Source of the DNA: Caballeronia cordobensis
GTDB taxonomy: Bacteria; Pseudomonadota; Gammaproteobacteria; Burkholderiales; Burkholderiaceae
Direction: 5' to 3'
Assembly (NCBI RefSeq): GCF_001544575.2
Contig: NZ_FCNY02000005.1
Coordinates: 310,001 to 374,000, forward strand
Length of the DNA: 64,000 nucleotides
Under the pieces are notes generated by a model that worked only from the letters and a program-made list of their open reading frames with translations, had not been told where the DNA came from and searched no databases. The position numbers and the translations under genes were made by a program. Positions within the stretch are counted from its first letter, which is position 1. The number at the start of each line of letters is the position of its first letter. Below, piece after piece: positions 17,123-25,323 of this stretch.

Positions 17123-17740
17123 ATGAGCGATTCACTCGGCCTGTCAACGATCCGCCAGATCCACGTTTTCGAGCGGGACATTCTCAGCGAAGCGGGCGAG
17201 AAAGCAAGCCGTCCGTCCCGTCATGTGATTGCCGCGGCGATCTTCAAAAATCCCTACGCCGGTCGGGGCGCGGCATCGGCGGACGATCTCGCGCGGCTCG
17301 CCGGCTTGTCCGTGGAAGTGGGCGCCCTGCTCACCGAGCGCGCGCTGAGCCGATTCGCCGGCGGCGAACGCCCGCGCGCATACGGCAAGGCGGTCATCGT
17401 CGGCACGCAGGGCGAGTCCGAGCACGGCGCGGCGCTGATTCATCCGCGCCTGGGTCTCGCCATGCGCACTGGCCTCGGCGCGGGCCCCGCCCTGATTCCC
17501 GGCAACGCCAAAGTGGGCGTGGCGGGTTCATCGATCGATCTGATCTTCGGCGGCGCCGACGATGCCTGGGACTATGACGCGATGGACGGCATCACGCTGT
17601 CCGTGCCCGGCGGCCCCGCGCCCGACGAGTTCGTGCTCTTCGTCGGCTTCGGCACCGTTCGGGTGAATGCGCGCGTTCAAGGCGCAAGCGCCGATCAGGT
17701 CGCGAAGGTCGTCGCCGAAATCCGGTCTTCGCGCAAGTGA
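17123..17740 (+). CDS. Amino-acid-synthesis-family protein (DUF1185)
   Basis: Protein of 205 residues. The pattern IRQIHVFERDIL, VIAAAIFKNPYAGR, GKAVIVGTQGESEHGAALIHPRLG and IDLIFGGADDAWDYDAMDGI is that of the DUF1185 'amino acid synthesis' family, whose members have no established biochemical role. Many occur beside MHS or other MFS carriers and catabolic amidohydrolases. The start is ATG 17123 (MSDSLGLS); an ATG two codons earlier is nearly as good, and the longer upstream frame is non-homologous. It sits between the XRE-cupin regulator and the MHS transporter, separated from the latter by a strong GC hairpin. No membrane spans or signal peptide, so cytoplasmic. Confidence 0.82.
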   Translation: MSDSLGLSTIRQIHVFERDILSEAGEKASRPSRHVIAAAIFKNPYAGRGAASADDLARLAGLSVEVGALLTERALSRFAGGERPRAYGKAVIVGTQGESEHGAALIHPRLGLAMRTGLGAGPALIPGNAKVGVAGSSIDLIFGGADDAWDYDAMDGITLSVPGGPAPDEFVLFVGFGTVRVNARVQGASADQVAKVVAEIRSSRK

Positions 17741-17752
17741 TGCGATAGCGGA

Positions 17753-17786
17753 GCGCGCCGCGATCCCGAACGGACTCGCGGCGCGC
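17753..17786 (+). terminator. Strong GC hairpin between the DUF1185 and transporter genes
   Basis: A perfect 10-bp stem (GCGCGCCGCG pairing with CGCGGCGCGC) encloses a 14-base loop. No T tract follows, so it may attenuate read-through or protect the 3' end of the upstream message. It begins 12 bp after the DUF1185 stop and ends 31 bp before the transporter start. Confidence 0.5.
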
Positions 17787-17817
17787 AGGGCAGCATTCAT
17801 ACAAAACAGGAGACAGC

Positions 17818-19494
17818 ATGGCCACCCCTCTTGCCGCTACCGAGAAACTTAGCATGACTGATGTTAGAAAGGTCATCGTCGGTTCTTCGGTTGGCGCGAT
17901 CATCGAGTATTACGACTTCTTCCTCTACGGCTCGCTCGCCAATATCATCGCCAAGCAGTTCTTCTCCGGGCTCGATCCGACCTCCGCGTTTATCTTCGCC
18001 TTGCTCGCGTTTGCGGCCGGCTTCATCGTTCGGCCTTTGGGCGCGGTCCTGTTCGGCCGGCTCGGCGACATGATCGGGCGAAAGTACACGTTCATGATTA
18101 CCTTGCTGCTCATCGGCTTTTCGACCTTCGTCGCGGGCCTGCTTCCGAACTACGAGGCGATCGGCATTGCCGCGCCCGCGATTCTCATCGTGCTGCGGCT
18201 TTTGCAGGGGCTGGCATTGGGCGGCGAGTACGGCGGCGCGGCGACCTATGTCGCCGAGCATTCTCCCACCGAGAAGCGCGGCGCTTACACGGCCTGGATT
18301 CAGACCACCGCGACGCTCGGATTTCTTCTCTCGCTCATCGTCATTCTGAGCGTGCGCAGCATGCTGAGCGCCGAGGAATTCGATGCCTGGGGATGGCGCA
18401 TTCCCTTCGTGGTCTCGCTCGCGTTGCTGGGCCTGTCCGCTTACATTCGCGTGTCGATGAAGGAATCGCCCGTGTTTCTGCATCTCAAGCAGAGCCGCAC
18501 GGTCAGCAAGGCGCCCATTCGCGAAGCATTCGGCGAATGGAAGAACCTGCGCGTCGTGCTGATTTGCCTCTTCGGCTTGTGCGCGGGACAGTCGATCGTC
18601 TGGTACACGAGCCAGTTCTACGCGCTGTTTTTCCTCACGCAGGTGCTCAAGGTCGAGCCCGCCTACGCCAACATGTATTTCGCGACTGCGCTCATTCTGT
18701 GCATGCCGCTGTTCATTTTCTGCGGCGCGCTCTCTGACAAGATCGGCAGAAAATGGATGATCATGTTCGGCATCCTGGTCGCCGCGCTGAGTTACAAGCC
18801 GATGTTCATGGCGCTCACGCACTACGCGAATCCCGCGCTCGAACGCGCACAGGCGCGCGCGTCGATCGTGCTGGTCGCGGACCCTAAAGCGTGTTCGTTT
18901 CAAGGCAATCCGATCGCACGCGAAGTCGATTTCCACACCTCCTGCGACATCGCCCGGCGCGCCCTTGCGAAACGCGGCGCGAGCTATACGGTTCAGGACG
19001 GGCCGGCGCAATCGCTCGCGCACGTGCGCATCGGAGACCGTTCGATCGAGTCGATCGAAGGCAAGCGGACCGCCGATGGACAACGTTTCGATCCGGCAAG
19101 CAAGATGGCGATCGAGCGGTTCCAGAAGAAGATCGCAGCGGAGATGGAAGGCGGCGGATACCCCACGACCGCCGATCCCGCGCAAACGAACGCGTTCATG
19201 GTGGTCCTCATCCTGTTCGTGATGATGGCGTTCGTCGCGCTCACGTATGGCCCGCTCGCCGCCTTGCTCGTCGAAATGTTTCCGCCGAGGATTCGTTATA
19301 CGTCGATGTCGCTGCCGTATCACATCGGCGCGGGGTGGTTCGGCGGTCTCCTGCCGACGATCTCTTTCGCGCTGGTCGCGCAGCGCGGCGATATCTACGC
19401 GGGGCTCGCGTATCCGATCGCCGGGGCGCTCATGACCTTCGTCATCGGTTCGCTGCTGCTGAAGGACACGAAAGCGACGCGGTCCGTGAGTTAG
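17818..19494 (+). CDS. MHS-family MFS transporter with a periplasmic insert
   Basis: Major facilitator of the metabolite:H+ symporter family, 558 residues. The start ATG 17818 has AGGAGACAGC. MHS landmarks are SSVGAIIEYYDFFLYG at TM1, the GRLGDMIGRK loop motif and LRLLQGLALGGEYGGAA. Compared with the usual length of about 430 residues it has an extra, mostly hydrophilic block at about residues 335-455, between the TM8 and TM9 regions, with two Cys (359 and 376) and acidic/basic clusters. Topology places this block outside the membrane. Likely substrates are small carboxylates. It is downstream of the DUF1185 protein and may be co-regulated by the XRE-cupin protein. Confidence 0.88.
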   Translation: MATPLAATEKLSMTDVRKVIVGSSVGAIIEYYDFFLYGSLANIIAKQFFSGLDPTSAFIFALLAFAAGFIVRPLGAVLFGRLGDMIGRKYTFMITLLLIGFSTFVAGLLPNYEAIGIAAPAILIVLRLLQGLALGGEYGGAATYVAEHSPTEKRGAYTAWIQTTATLGFLLSLIVILSVRSMLSAEEFDAWGWRIPFVVSLALLGLSAYIRVSMKESPVFLHLKQSRTVSKAPIREAFGEWKNLRVVLICLFGLCAGQSIVWYTSQFYALFFLTQVLKVEPAYANMYFATALILCMPLFIFCGALSDKIGRKWMIMFGILVAALSYKPMFMALTHYANPALERAQARASIVLVADPKACSFQGNPIAREVDFHTSCDIARRALAKRGASYTVQDGPAQSLAHVRIGDRSIESIEGKRTADGQRFDPASKMAIERFQKKIAAEMEGGGYPTTADPAQTNAFMVVLILFVMMAFVALTYGPLAALLVEMFPPRIRYTSMSLPYHIGAGWFGGLLPTISFALVAQRGDIYAGLAYPIAGALMTFVIGSLLLKDTKATRSVS

Positions 19495-19612
19495 ACCCGA
19501 TGCGCGATGCGTGAAGGTCCGGCCGGGCGCGCGTTGTTGCCGATTGAGCGAGGCATGCGAATCGTGTAACTTAGATTGCCATGCTCAATCGGCGCGCGCC
19601 GCTTTTACCCGT

Positions 19613-20512
19613 ATGGTGACAAAGGCATTCTCTCTCGATCAACTCGGCTGGGACCATTTGCGCGCGCTGCTCGAAGCGGCACGCGGCGGTTCGCTCGCTG
19701 CAGCCGCCAAGAAGCTCGGCGTGGATCAGTCGACCGTCAGCCGCCGTCTCGCGCAGGTCGAATTCAGCGCGGGCGAAGCGCTCTTTCGCCGCTGCCGTAC
19801 CGGCCTCGTGCTCACCGCGCTCGGCCGCGAAGTATTCATCCGCGTCGAGCGAATGGAAGCGGCGCTGCACGAAATTCAAGGTTTGACCGCGCAAGGACAG
19901 TCGGTCAACGGCCGCGTGACCGTCGCGTCGATGGAAGGCGTCGGCTCGCTGCTCATCGCGCGCGCCGTGAAAGGCCTGAAGGAGCGTCATCCGCTCGTAC
20001 AGGTCAATCTCGTGACGACATCGAGTTACGTGGACGTCGCCAAACGCGAGGCCGATATCTTCGTCAGCTTCTTCGAGCCTTCCTCTGCGTCGCTGATCAC
20101 GCAAAAGATAGCCGACGTGCCGTTCTATCTTTACGCGAGCCCGGCGTTTCTCGAGCGCCGTCCCGTACCGAACGCGCAGGCGCTCGCCGACGAGGAGTTC
20201 ATCGGTTATATCGACGATCCCGCCTACCTTCCTTCCGCGCGATGGATGGACGGAATCGTCTTGAACCCGACGTTCGGTTTCCGTGCGACCAGCATGTTCT
20301 CGCAGATGTACGCCGCGCAGGAAGGACTCGGCATCGTCATGTTGCCGTCGTATGCCAATGCCGAGTCGATGGGCCTGAAAAAGGTCATCGAAGAACGGTG
20401 CACGGAAGTGCCGTTGTTCATCAGCGTTCAGCATGACCTGCAGTATCTTCCGCATATACGCGCCACCTTCGAAGCGCTTGCGGCGTACCTCGGCAGCAGA
20501 ATTCCTCGCTGA
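19613..20512 (+). CDS. LysR-family transcriptional regulator
   Basis: Regulator of 299 residues. The N-terminal helix-turn-helix reads AARGGSLAAAAKKLGVDQSTVSRRLAQVE. An effector domain with VASMEGVGSLLIARAVKGLKERHP and a C-terminal PHIRATFEALAAYL follow. It belongs to the LysR branch with a shortened, truncated-looking substrate domain seen in many orphan regulators. The start is ATG 19613 (MVTKAFSLDQ); the 34-codon upstream extension is Cys-rich and non-homologous. It follows the MHS carrier in the same direction (118 bp) and converges on the D-tartrate dehydratase gene. The target is unknown. Confidence 0.88.
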   Translation: MVTKAFSLDQLGWDHLRALLEAARGGSLAAAAKKLGVDQSTVSRRLAQVEFSAGEALFRRCRTGLVLTALGREVFIRVERMEAALHEIQGLTAQGQSVNGRVTVASMEGVGSLLIARAVKGLKERHPLVQVNLVTTSSYVDVAKREADIFVSFFEPSSASLITQKIADVPFYLYASPAFLERRPVPNAQALADEEFIGYIDDPAYLPSARWMDGIVLNPTFGFRATSMFSQMYAAQEGLGIVMLPSYANAESMGLKKVIEERCTEVPLFISVQHDLQYLPHIRATFEALAAYLGSRIPR

Positions 20513-20536
20513 TGCCGAGCAAAACGCCGCTGGAAG

Positions 20537-21703
20537 TTAGGCGGAGAGCTTCTTCATCTCGACGATGAGATCGGCCTTGCCCTCGAAGCCGATGCCCGGA
20601 AGCTCGGGCATGGTGATGTAGCCGTTATCCACTCTCACGCCATCCGGGAAGCCGCCGTAAGGCTGGAACAGGTCCGGATACGATTCGTTGCCGCCAAGCC
20701 CGAGCCCCGCCGCGATGTTGAGCGACATCTGATGGCCGCCATGCGGAATGCAGCGGCTCGGCGACCAGCCGTGTTCGCGCAGCATGTCGAGCGTGCGCAG
20801 ATATTCGACGAGGCCGTAGCTCAGCGCGCAGTCGAATTGCAGCCAGTCGCGGTCGGCGCGCATGCCGCCGTAGCGAATCAGGTTGCGCGCGTCCTGCATG
20901 GAGAACAGGTCTTCGCCGGTTGCCATCGGCTTGGCGTAGTAGTTGCGCAGCGTAGCTTGCAGTTCGAAGTCGAGCGGATCGCCCGGCTCTTCGTACCAGA
21001 ACAGGTCGTATTGCGACAGCGCCTTCGCGTACTGAATCGCGGTATCGAGATCGAAGCGGCCGTTGGCATCGACGGCGAGCTTCTGGCCGTCCTGCAGCAC
21101 GCTCAGAATCGAGTCGATGCGGCGCAGGTCTTCGTCGAGCGATGCCCCGCCGATCTTCTTCTTCACGACCGTATAGCCACGGTCGATATAGCTGCGCATC
21201 TCGTCCTTCAGCTTCTCGTGATCCTGACCGGGATAGTAGTAGCCGCCCGCCGCGTACACGAAGATCTTCCGGTCGGGCTGGCCATTGCCGTAGCGGTCGG
21301 CGAGCAACTGAAACAGCGGCTTGCCTTCGATCTTCGCGACAGCATCCCAGATCGCCATGTCGATCGTGCCGATGGCGACCGAACGCTCGCCATGACCGCC
21401 GGGCTTCTCGTTCGTGAACATCGTCGCCCAGATCTTGTGGGGATCGAGGTTATCGCCGGCGTCGTTCACGAGCGAGGCCGGATCGGCTTCGAGAATGCGG
21501 GGAATGAAGCGCTCGCGCATGAGCGTGCCCTGACCATAACGGCCGTTCGAGTTGAAGCCGTATCCGACCACCGGCTTACCGTCGCGGATCACGTCCGTAA
21601 TGACGGCGACCAGGCTCAGCGTCATCTTGCTGAAGTCGATATAGGCATTGCGGATAGGGGAACTGATAGGTACGGTCTTTTCGCGGATTTCAACGATTCT
21701 CAC
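20537..21703 (-). CDS. tarD: D(-)-tartrate dehydratase (enolase superfamily)
   Basis: Enolase-superfamily dehydratase of 388 residues with strong recalled similarity along its whole length to the characterised Bradyrhizobium D-tartrate dehydratase: PISSPIRNAYIDF, VGYGFNSNGRYGQG, NEKPGGHGERSVA, LFQPYGGFPDGVRV. The metal ligands are the acidic residues in LAVDANGRF, FWYEEPGDP and MATGEDLFS. The catalytic Lys lies in VVKKKIGG and the catalytic His in CIPHGGHQMS. It removes water from D-tartrate to give oxaloacetate in the cytoplasm. The best start is GTG 21703, behind CTGGAGCCCGTGCC, which gives the usual family length; an ATG 14 codons upstream is less likely. It is divergent from a LysR gene, a typical arrangement for tartrate control. 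Confidence 0.93.
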   Translation of the reverse strand: MRIVEIREKTVPISSPIRNAYIDFSKMTLSLVAVITDVIRDGKPVVGYGFNSNGRYGQGTLMRERFIPRILEADPASLVNDAGDNLDPHKIWATMFTNEKPGGHGERSVAIGTIDMAIWDAVAKIEGKPLFQLLADRYGNGQPDRKIFVYAAGGYYYPGQDHEKLKDEMRSYIDRGYTVVKKKIGGASLDEDLRRIDSILSVLQDGQKLAVDANGRFDLDTAIQYAKALSQYDLFWYEEPGDPLDFELQATLRNYYAKPMATGEDLFSMQDARNLIRYGGMRADRDWLQFDCALSYGLVEYLRTLDMLREHGWSPSRCIPHGGHQMSLNIAAGLGLGGNESYPDLFQPYGGFPDGVRVDNGYITMPELPGIGFEGKADLIVEMKKLSA

Positions 21704-21805
21704 GGCACGGGCTCCAGAGTTTGTATTGCATTGCGTCGGCTGCAAGCTGGGACGTAGCTTAACCGTGAAAAACGTTGCTACACTGCACTTTCCTTCATTT
21801 CATTT

Positions 21806-21820
21806 TTCACTTTCAGTGAA
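21806..21820. promoter_or_regulatory. Candidate LysR-type dyad between tarD and its regulator
   Basis: TTCACT-TTC-AGTGAA, two 6-bp arms around a 3-bp spacer, lies in the AT-rich stretch between the divergent genes. It overlaps the GTG proposed as the regulator start, so either the start lies elsewhere or the site acts as an autorepression site. Confidence 0.4.
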
Positions 21821-22778
21821 TACTGAAACGCAAACCGCGAGCGATTTCGAGTTCTTCATTCTGCTCGCGAAGCTTCGCAGTCTGTCCGGCGCGGCGCGCG
21901 CGCTCGACCTGTCTCCGCCGGCGGCAACCAAGCGCCTCGGCGTGATCGAGCAGCGGCTGGGCGTTCGTCTGGTGAATCGCACGACGCGAAGCGTGAGCCT
22001 CACGCCCGAAGGCGAAACGTACCTTCGATACGCGTCGCAGATCGTCGGACAAGTCCGCGAGATGGAAGAAGCGATCTCCGGAGCGAAGCGCGATCCGCAG
22101 GGGCTGTTGCGCATCAACGCGACGCTCGGCTTCGGCCGCACGACCATCGCGCCGCTCGTGTCGGAGTTCGCGAAGCGTTATCCGAGCGTCGAAGTCCAGT
22201 TCGAGGTCACGGACCGCCCTATCGACCTGATCGAAAGCGGGTTCGATATGGCGATCCGGTTCGGCGAACTTCCGGACAGCCGCCTGAGCGCGCGGCGCAT
22301 CATGAGCAATCGCCGCTTTCTGTGCGCGTCGCCGAAATACCTCGAAAAATACGGCACGCCGGAGCGCGTCGAAGAACTGGCGGAACACCGCTGCATCATC
22401 CATCGGCAAAACGACGACGCCTACGGCGTGTGGCGCTACATCTTGAACGACCACACCGAGGCGATCAAGGTCAAAGGCGCGCTATCCAGCAACGACGGCG
22501 ATATCGTGCTTCGCTGGGCGCTGGACGGACACGGCATCCTGATTCGCTCGGAATGGGATCTGGCGAAGTACGTGCAAAGCGGGCGGCTCAGTCTCGTGTT
22601 GCCGAACACCGTTCTTCCGTCTGCCGATCTGTTCGTCTATTACCCTCGGCAGAAGAACCAGACGACGCGAGCGCGGGCGTTCATCGACTTCCTGGTGAGT
22701 CGGTTCCAGGCGCCCTTCACTCCGGTCGAAACAGGCAGCGAGACGCGCGAACGAAAGAAACGAAGCGTCCGGAAATGA
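21816..22778 (+). CDS. LysR-family regulator, probable activator/repressor of tarD
   Basis: Regulator of about 320 residues. The helix-turn-helix is SLSGAARALDLSPPAATKRLGVIEQRLGVRLVNRTTRSVSLT. A substrate domain of the CrgA/DsdC-like LysR group follows (GLLRINATLGFGRTTIAPLVSEF, MAIRFGELPDSRLSARRI). The start is uncertain: GTG 21816 gives the conventional N terminus (NTETQTASDFEFFILLA), but no Shine-Dalgarno is obvious and upstream codons remain open. Divergence from tarD with about 110 bp between them makes control of D-tartrate degradation the natural inference. The Lys/Arg-rich C-terminal tail (ETRERKKRSVRK) is unusual but common in this genus. Confidence 0.86.
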   Translation: MNTETQTASDFEFFILLAKLRSLSGAARALDLSPPAATKRLGVIEQRLGVRLVNRTTRSVSLTPEGETYLRYASQIVGQVREMEEAISGAKRDPQGLLRINATLGFGRTTIAPLVSEFAKRYPSVEVQFEVTDRPIDLIESGFDMAIRFGELPDSRLSARRIMSNRRFLCASPKYLEKYGTPERVEELAEHRCIIHRQNDDAYGVWRYILNDHTEAIKVKGALSSNDGDIVLRWALDGHGILIRSEWDLAKYVQSGRLSLVLPNTVLPSADLFVYYPRQKNQTTRARAFIDFLVSRFQAPFTPVETGSETRERKKRSVRK

Positions 22779-22792
22779 GTCGGCGGAGTGGC

Positions 22793-23878
22793 TCAGAACG
22801 CGTGCACGATACCCACCGCCACCGCGAGCTGATTGGCTCCGGTCGCAACGGCGGTCGTGGACCCCGTCGCGCTCAATGCCGACTTCGCGCTGTTGATGAC
22901 GTAAGTGACATCCGTGTACAGCGTGGTCCGCTTCGATAGCGAATAGTCCGCGTTCACGCCAGAACTGATCGCATGCGCCGAGACCGTGCGAAACGCGTGA
23001 TAGTACGATGCCGCGGATACCTGAAACGCGGGCGTTATCTTGTAGCGAAGGCCGCCGAACGCCATCGTCTGCGGCGGCGAGGCAGCAAGCGTCGCAGCGA
23101 TGTCGTTCAGGAGAAGCTCGTAGCCCGCGTACAACGTCGCGTTGCCGAGGGTCCACGATCCGCCCGCGAGATAGCGCCGCTCGCTGTCGCCGGACGAGGC
23201 GGCGGTCGTGCCTTGACGCTGCTCGTAGACGAAGGTCAGATTGAACGGTCCCTGACGATACCGCGCGCCGATGTCGAATTGCTTGCCGACGCGAAACGCG
23301 CCCGGCACTTGTGCGCCGTTGGCGATGGTCGAATCGTAGCCAAAGCTGTATAGCGCATTAAGCTCGAACGGACCGGCATGGCCGAGATATTCGAGCGCGT
23401 TATCGGCGCGCCCCACGAATTGCGCGTCCTGCGCCGACAAGCCGTAGCTGGAGTAGTTGAGCGGGTCGAGCGCCAGGAAAAAGCGGTACATAGGCGTCAT
23501 CTGGCGGCCCGCCATCACCGCGCCGAATGTGTCGCTCTCCAGGCCGACGAACGCCTGGCGGCCGAACAGCCGGCCACCCTGTTGCAGCGTGCCGTTGTTG
23601 GTCGCGAAGCCGGATTCGAGCGTGAAGATCGAGCGCAGACCGGCGCCGAGATCTTCCTTGCCCGTGAATCCCCAGCGCGAATTGATGCGATTGCCGGTGT
23701 TGAGACGAAACAGCGTGCCGGAGCCCTGTTTCGCGGCATGCGTCACGTACTCGACGCCCGAGTCGAGAATGCCGTACAGCGTCACCGACGACTGAGCGTG
23801 AGCCGCGATACTCGCCGATGCGCATATCGTAGCGGCGAGCGCGGTCCTTACCCGCCGCGTAACGTGGTTCGATTTCAA
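22793..23878 (-). CDS. Gram-negative trimeric porin (Burkholderia type)
   Basis: Outer-membrane porin of 361 residues. The signal peptide ends in ASIAAHA just before QSSVTLYGILDSGVEY, the usual first strand. Alternating amphipathic strands fill the rest (WGFTGKEDLGAGLRSIFTLESGF, GRQAFVGLESDTFGAVMAGRQ), and the terminal residue is the conserved Phe (GIVHAF). The start codon is TTG 23878 with AGGAGAC eight bases upstream; no better in-frame start is present. It follows the MFS gene in the aromatic operon by 96 bp and may provide outer-membrane entry for the same substrate. The 3' end is 14 bp from the convergent LysR gene. Confidence 0.92.
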   Translation of the reverse strand: MKSNHVTRRVRTALAATICASASIAAHAQSSVTLYGILDSGVEYVTHAAKQGSGTLFRLNTGNRINSRWGFTGKEDLGAGLRSIFTLESGFATNNGTLQQGGRLFGRQAFVGLESDTFGAVMAGRQMTPMYRFFLALDPLNYSSYGLSAQDAQFVGRADNALEYLGHAGPFELNALYSFGYDSTIANGAQVPGAFRVGKQFDIGARYRQGPFNLTFVYEQRQGTTAASSGDSERRYLAGGSWTLGNATLYAGYELLLNDIAATLAASPPQTMAFGGLRYKITPAFQVSAASYYHAFRTVSAHAISSGVNADYSLSKRTTLYTDVTYVINSAKSALSATGSTTAVATGANQLAVAVGIVHAF

Positions 23879-23974
23879 GCAACGTCTCCTTACTTACATT
23901 TTTTAAGCATGACTAACTTAATGAAGCCGAAAACGCAAATCGATCGTTCGACTTGCGTCCGGCTTTGCGCGGAT

Positions 23975-25225
23975 TCAGACCTGGGCGATGCGCTTGCTCA
24001 CGAACAACATCGCGATCAAGCCGATGACCGGCCCGACGGCAAGCGTAAGAACGGCGAGCACGATCGAATGCGTCCCGCCGTAGACATGCCCGACGGCCAG
24101 CGGCGATACGGCGCTCCCCATCTGCCATATGGCGTTCGTCCAGCCAGCGCTCGCACCCGCGAGACGCTTTCCGGAAGCATCGCTCACCTGCGCCATCAGC
24201 ACCGGCAGATAGCCGTATGAAAACGCGCCCAGAACCGGTGCGACGATATAAAACTGCGTGACCGTCGAGCACATGCCGAACACCATCAGGGTCAAGGCGA
24301 ACGCGATCAGCACCAGAATCGACATGAGCCGGCGCGAGATGCCGGGCAAGTCGGAGATCCATCCGAGCGTCGGTTTCGCGATGACCGCGCCGATGCCGAA
24401 GGACGCGATGATCGATCCAGCCACGACGGGTGAAATGCCATATTGCCGCGTCATCAGCGCATTGCCCCATGCGCCGAAGCCGACGGTGGCCCATAGCCCG
24501 CCGCAACCCGCGATCGACAGAAAGATCAGATTGCGGTTGCGCAAGAGGCCGAGCATTTCTTTCGCGCTGTTGCGGGCCGGCGCGCGCTCGCCGTCCGGGC
24601 GATTCTTGAGAAACAGAAGCGAGACGATGCCCCACGCGAAGGTGGCCACGCCCAGCATGCGAAACGCGCTCGACCAGCCGTACTGCGCCGAAACGGTAGG
24701 CACGATGGCGTTGGCGAGCACGACAGCGAGCGATGTCGCCGTGGTGTAGATGCCCATCGCCCGTCCGCGGTCGCGCGTGAACCAGGCGGGGATCACCTTC
24801 ATCCCGGCCGAATAGTCCGCGCCGGCCGCGAAGCCCATCGCCAGTTGAATCAGGATGCCCACGCTCAGCGACGTCGTCTCGCCGAAGAAGAACGTGAAGA
24901 CGCCGAGCGGAAGCAATGCGAGCGTCATCATCGCGCGGCCGCCGAGAAAGTCGGTCAGCATGCCGCCGATGATATTCGCCACGACATATCCCGCATAGAA
25001 CGCCGTGACGAACGCGCCCAGCAGCGAGACCTGGATGCCGAGCGACGCGCCGACCGGCGCCGCCACCGTGCTCCATGCGACGCGGTCCACATAGCTCAGC
25101 AGAAATGCCGCCCAGACGATGAACAACGCGACCCAGCGGTAAGGGCTCGCTTCCGTCTCACCCGCGTTCGACGCGGCCCATTCCGCGCCCGATGCGTCAC
25201 TCGATGACGCCAGGTTCTTTTCCAC
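23975..25225 (-). CDS. MFS permease (anion:cation symporter / aromatic acid type)
   Basis: Twelve-span major facilitator of 416 residues. TM1 carries LFIVWAAFLLSYVDRVAWS, a typical signature of the anion:cation symporter family that includes phthalate and hexuronate permeases. Loop motifs GGMLTDFLGGRAMM and TRDRGRAMGIYTTA are present. It starts at GTG 25225 directly behind GGAGGAGTC; upstream in-frame ATGs give only unrelated residues. It lies 98 bp after the reductase gene and before the porin. With a phthalate-type oxygenase in the same operon, import of an aromatic carboxylate is likely. Confidence 0.88.
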   Translation of the reverse strand: MEKNLASSSDASGAEWAASNAGETEASPYRWVALFIVWAAFLLSYVDRVAWSTVAAPVGASLGIQVSLLGAFVTAFYAGYVVANIIGGMLTDFLGGRAMMTLALLPLGVFTFFFGETTSLSVGILIQLAMGFAAGADYSAGMKVIPAWFTRDRGRAMGIYTTATSLAVVLANAIVPTVSAQYGWSSAFRMLGVATFAWGIVSLLFLKNRPDGERAPARNSAKEMLGLLRNRNLIFLSIAGCGGLWATVGFGAWGNALMTRQYGISPVVAGSIIASFGIGAVIAKPTLGWISDLPGISRRLMSILVLIAFALTLMVFGMCSTVTQFYIVAPVLGAFSYGYLPVLMAQVSDASGKRLAGASAGWTNAIWQMGSAVSPLAVGHVYGGTHSIVLAVLTLAVGPVIGLIAMLFVSKRIAQV

Positions 25226-25323
25226 GACTCCTCCATGCAGGGCGTGCGTACGCCGCCCTATTCTTGTCCGTTTAGTCTTCCGGCGCACGAGGCGCGCCGG
25301 GCGCGTATTGCGGGATTGCGGCG

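Noticed and set aside
17797..19323. A 508-codon minus-strand frame opposite the MHS transporter
   Set aside because: Arg/Asp/Glu/His-rich shadow with no recognisable fold; the plus strand shows canonical MFS motifs and a good ribosome-binding site.
25228..25270. AGGGCG ... CGCCCT hairpin before the MFS gene as a terminator
   Set aside because: Short imperfect stem without a T tract, placed inside a one-directional operon; more likely incidental GC pairing.
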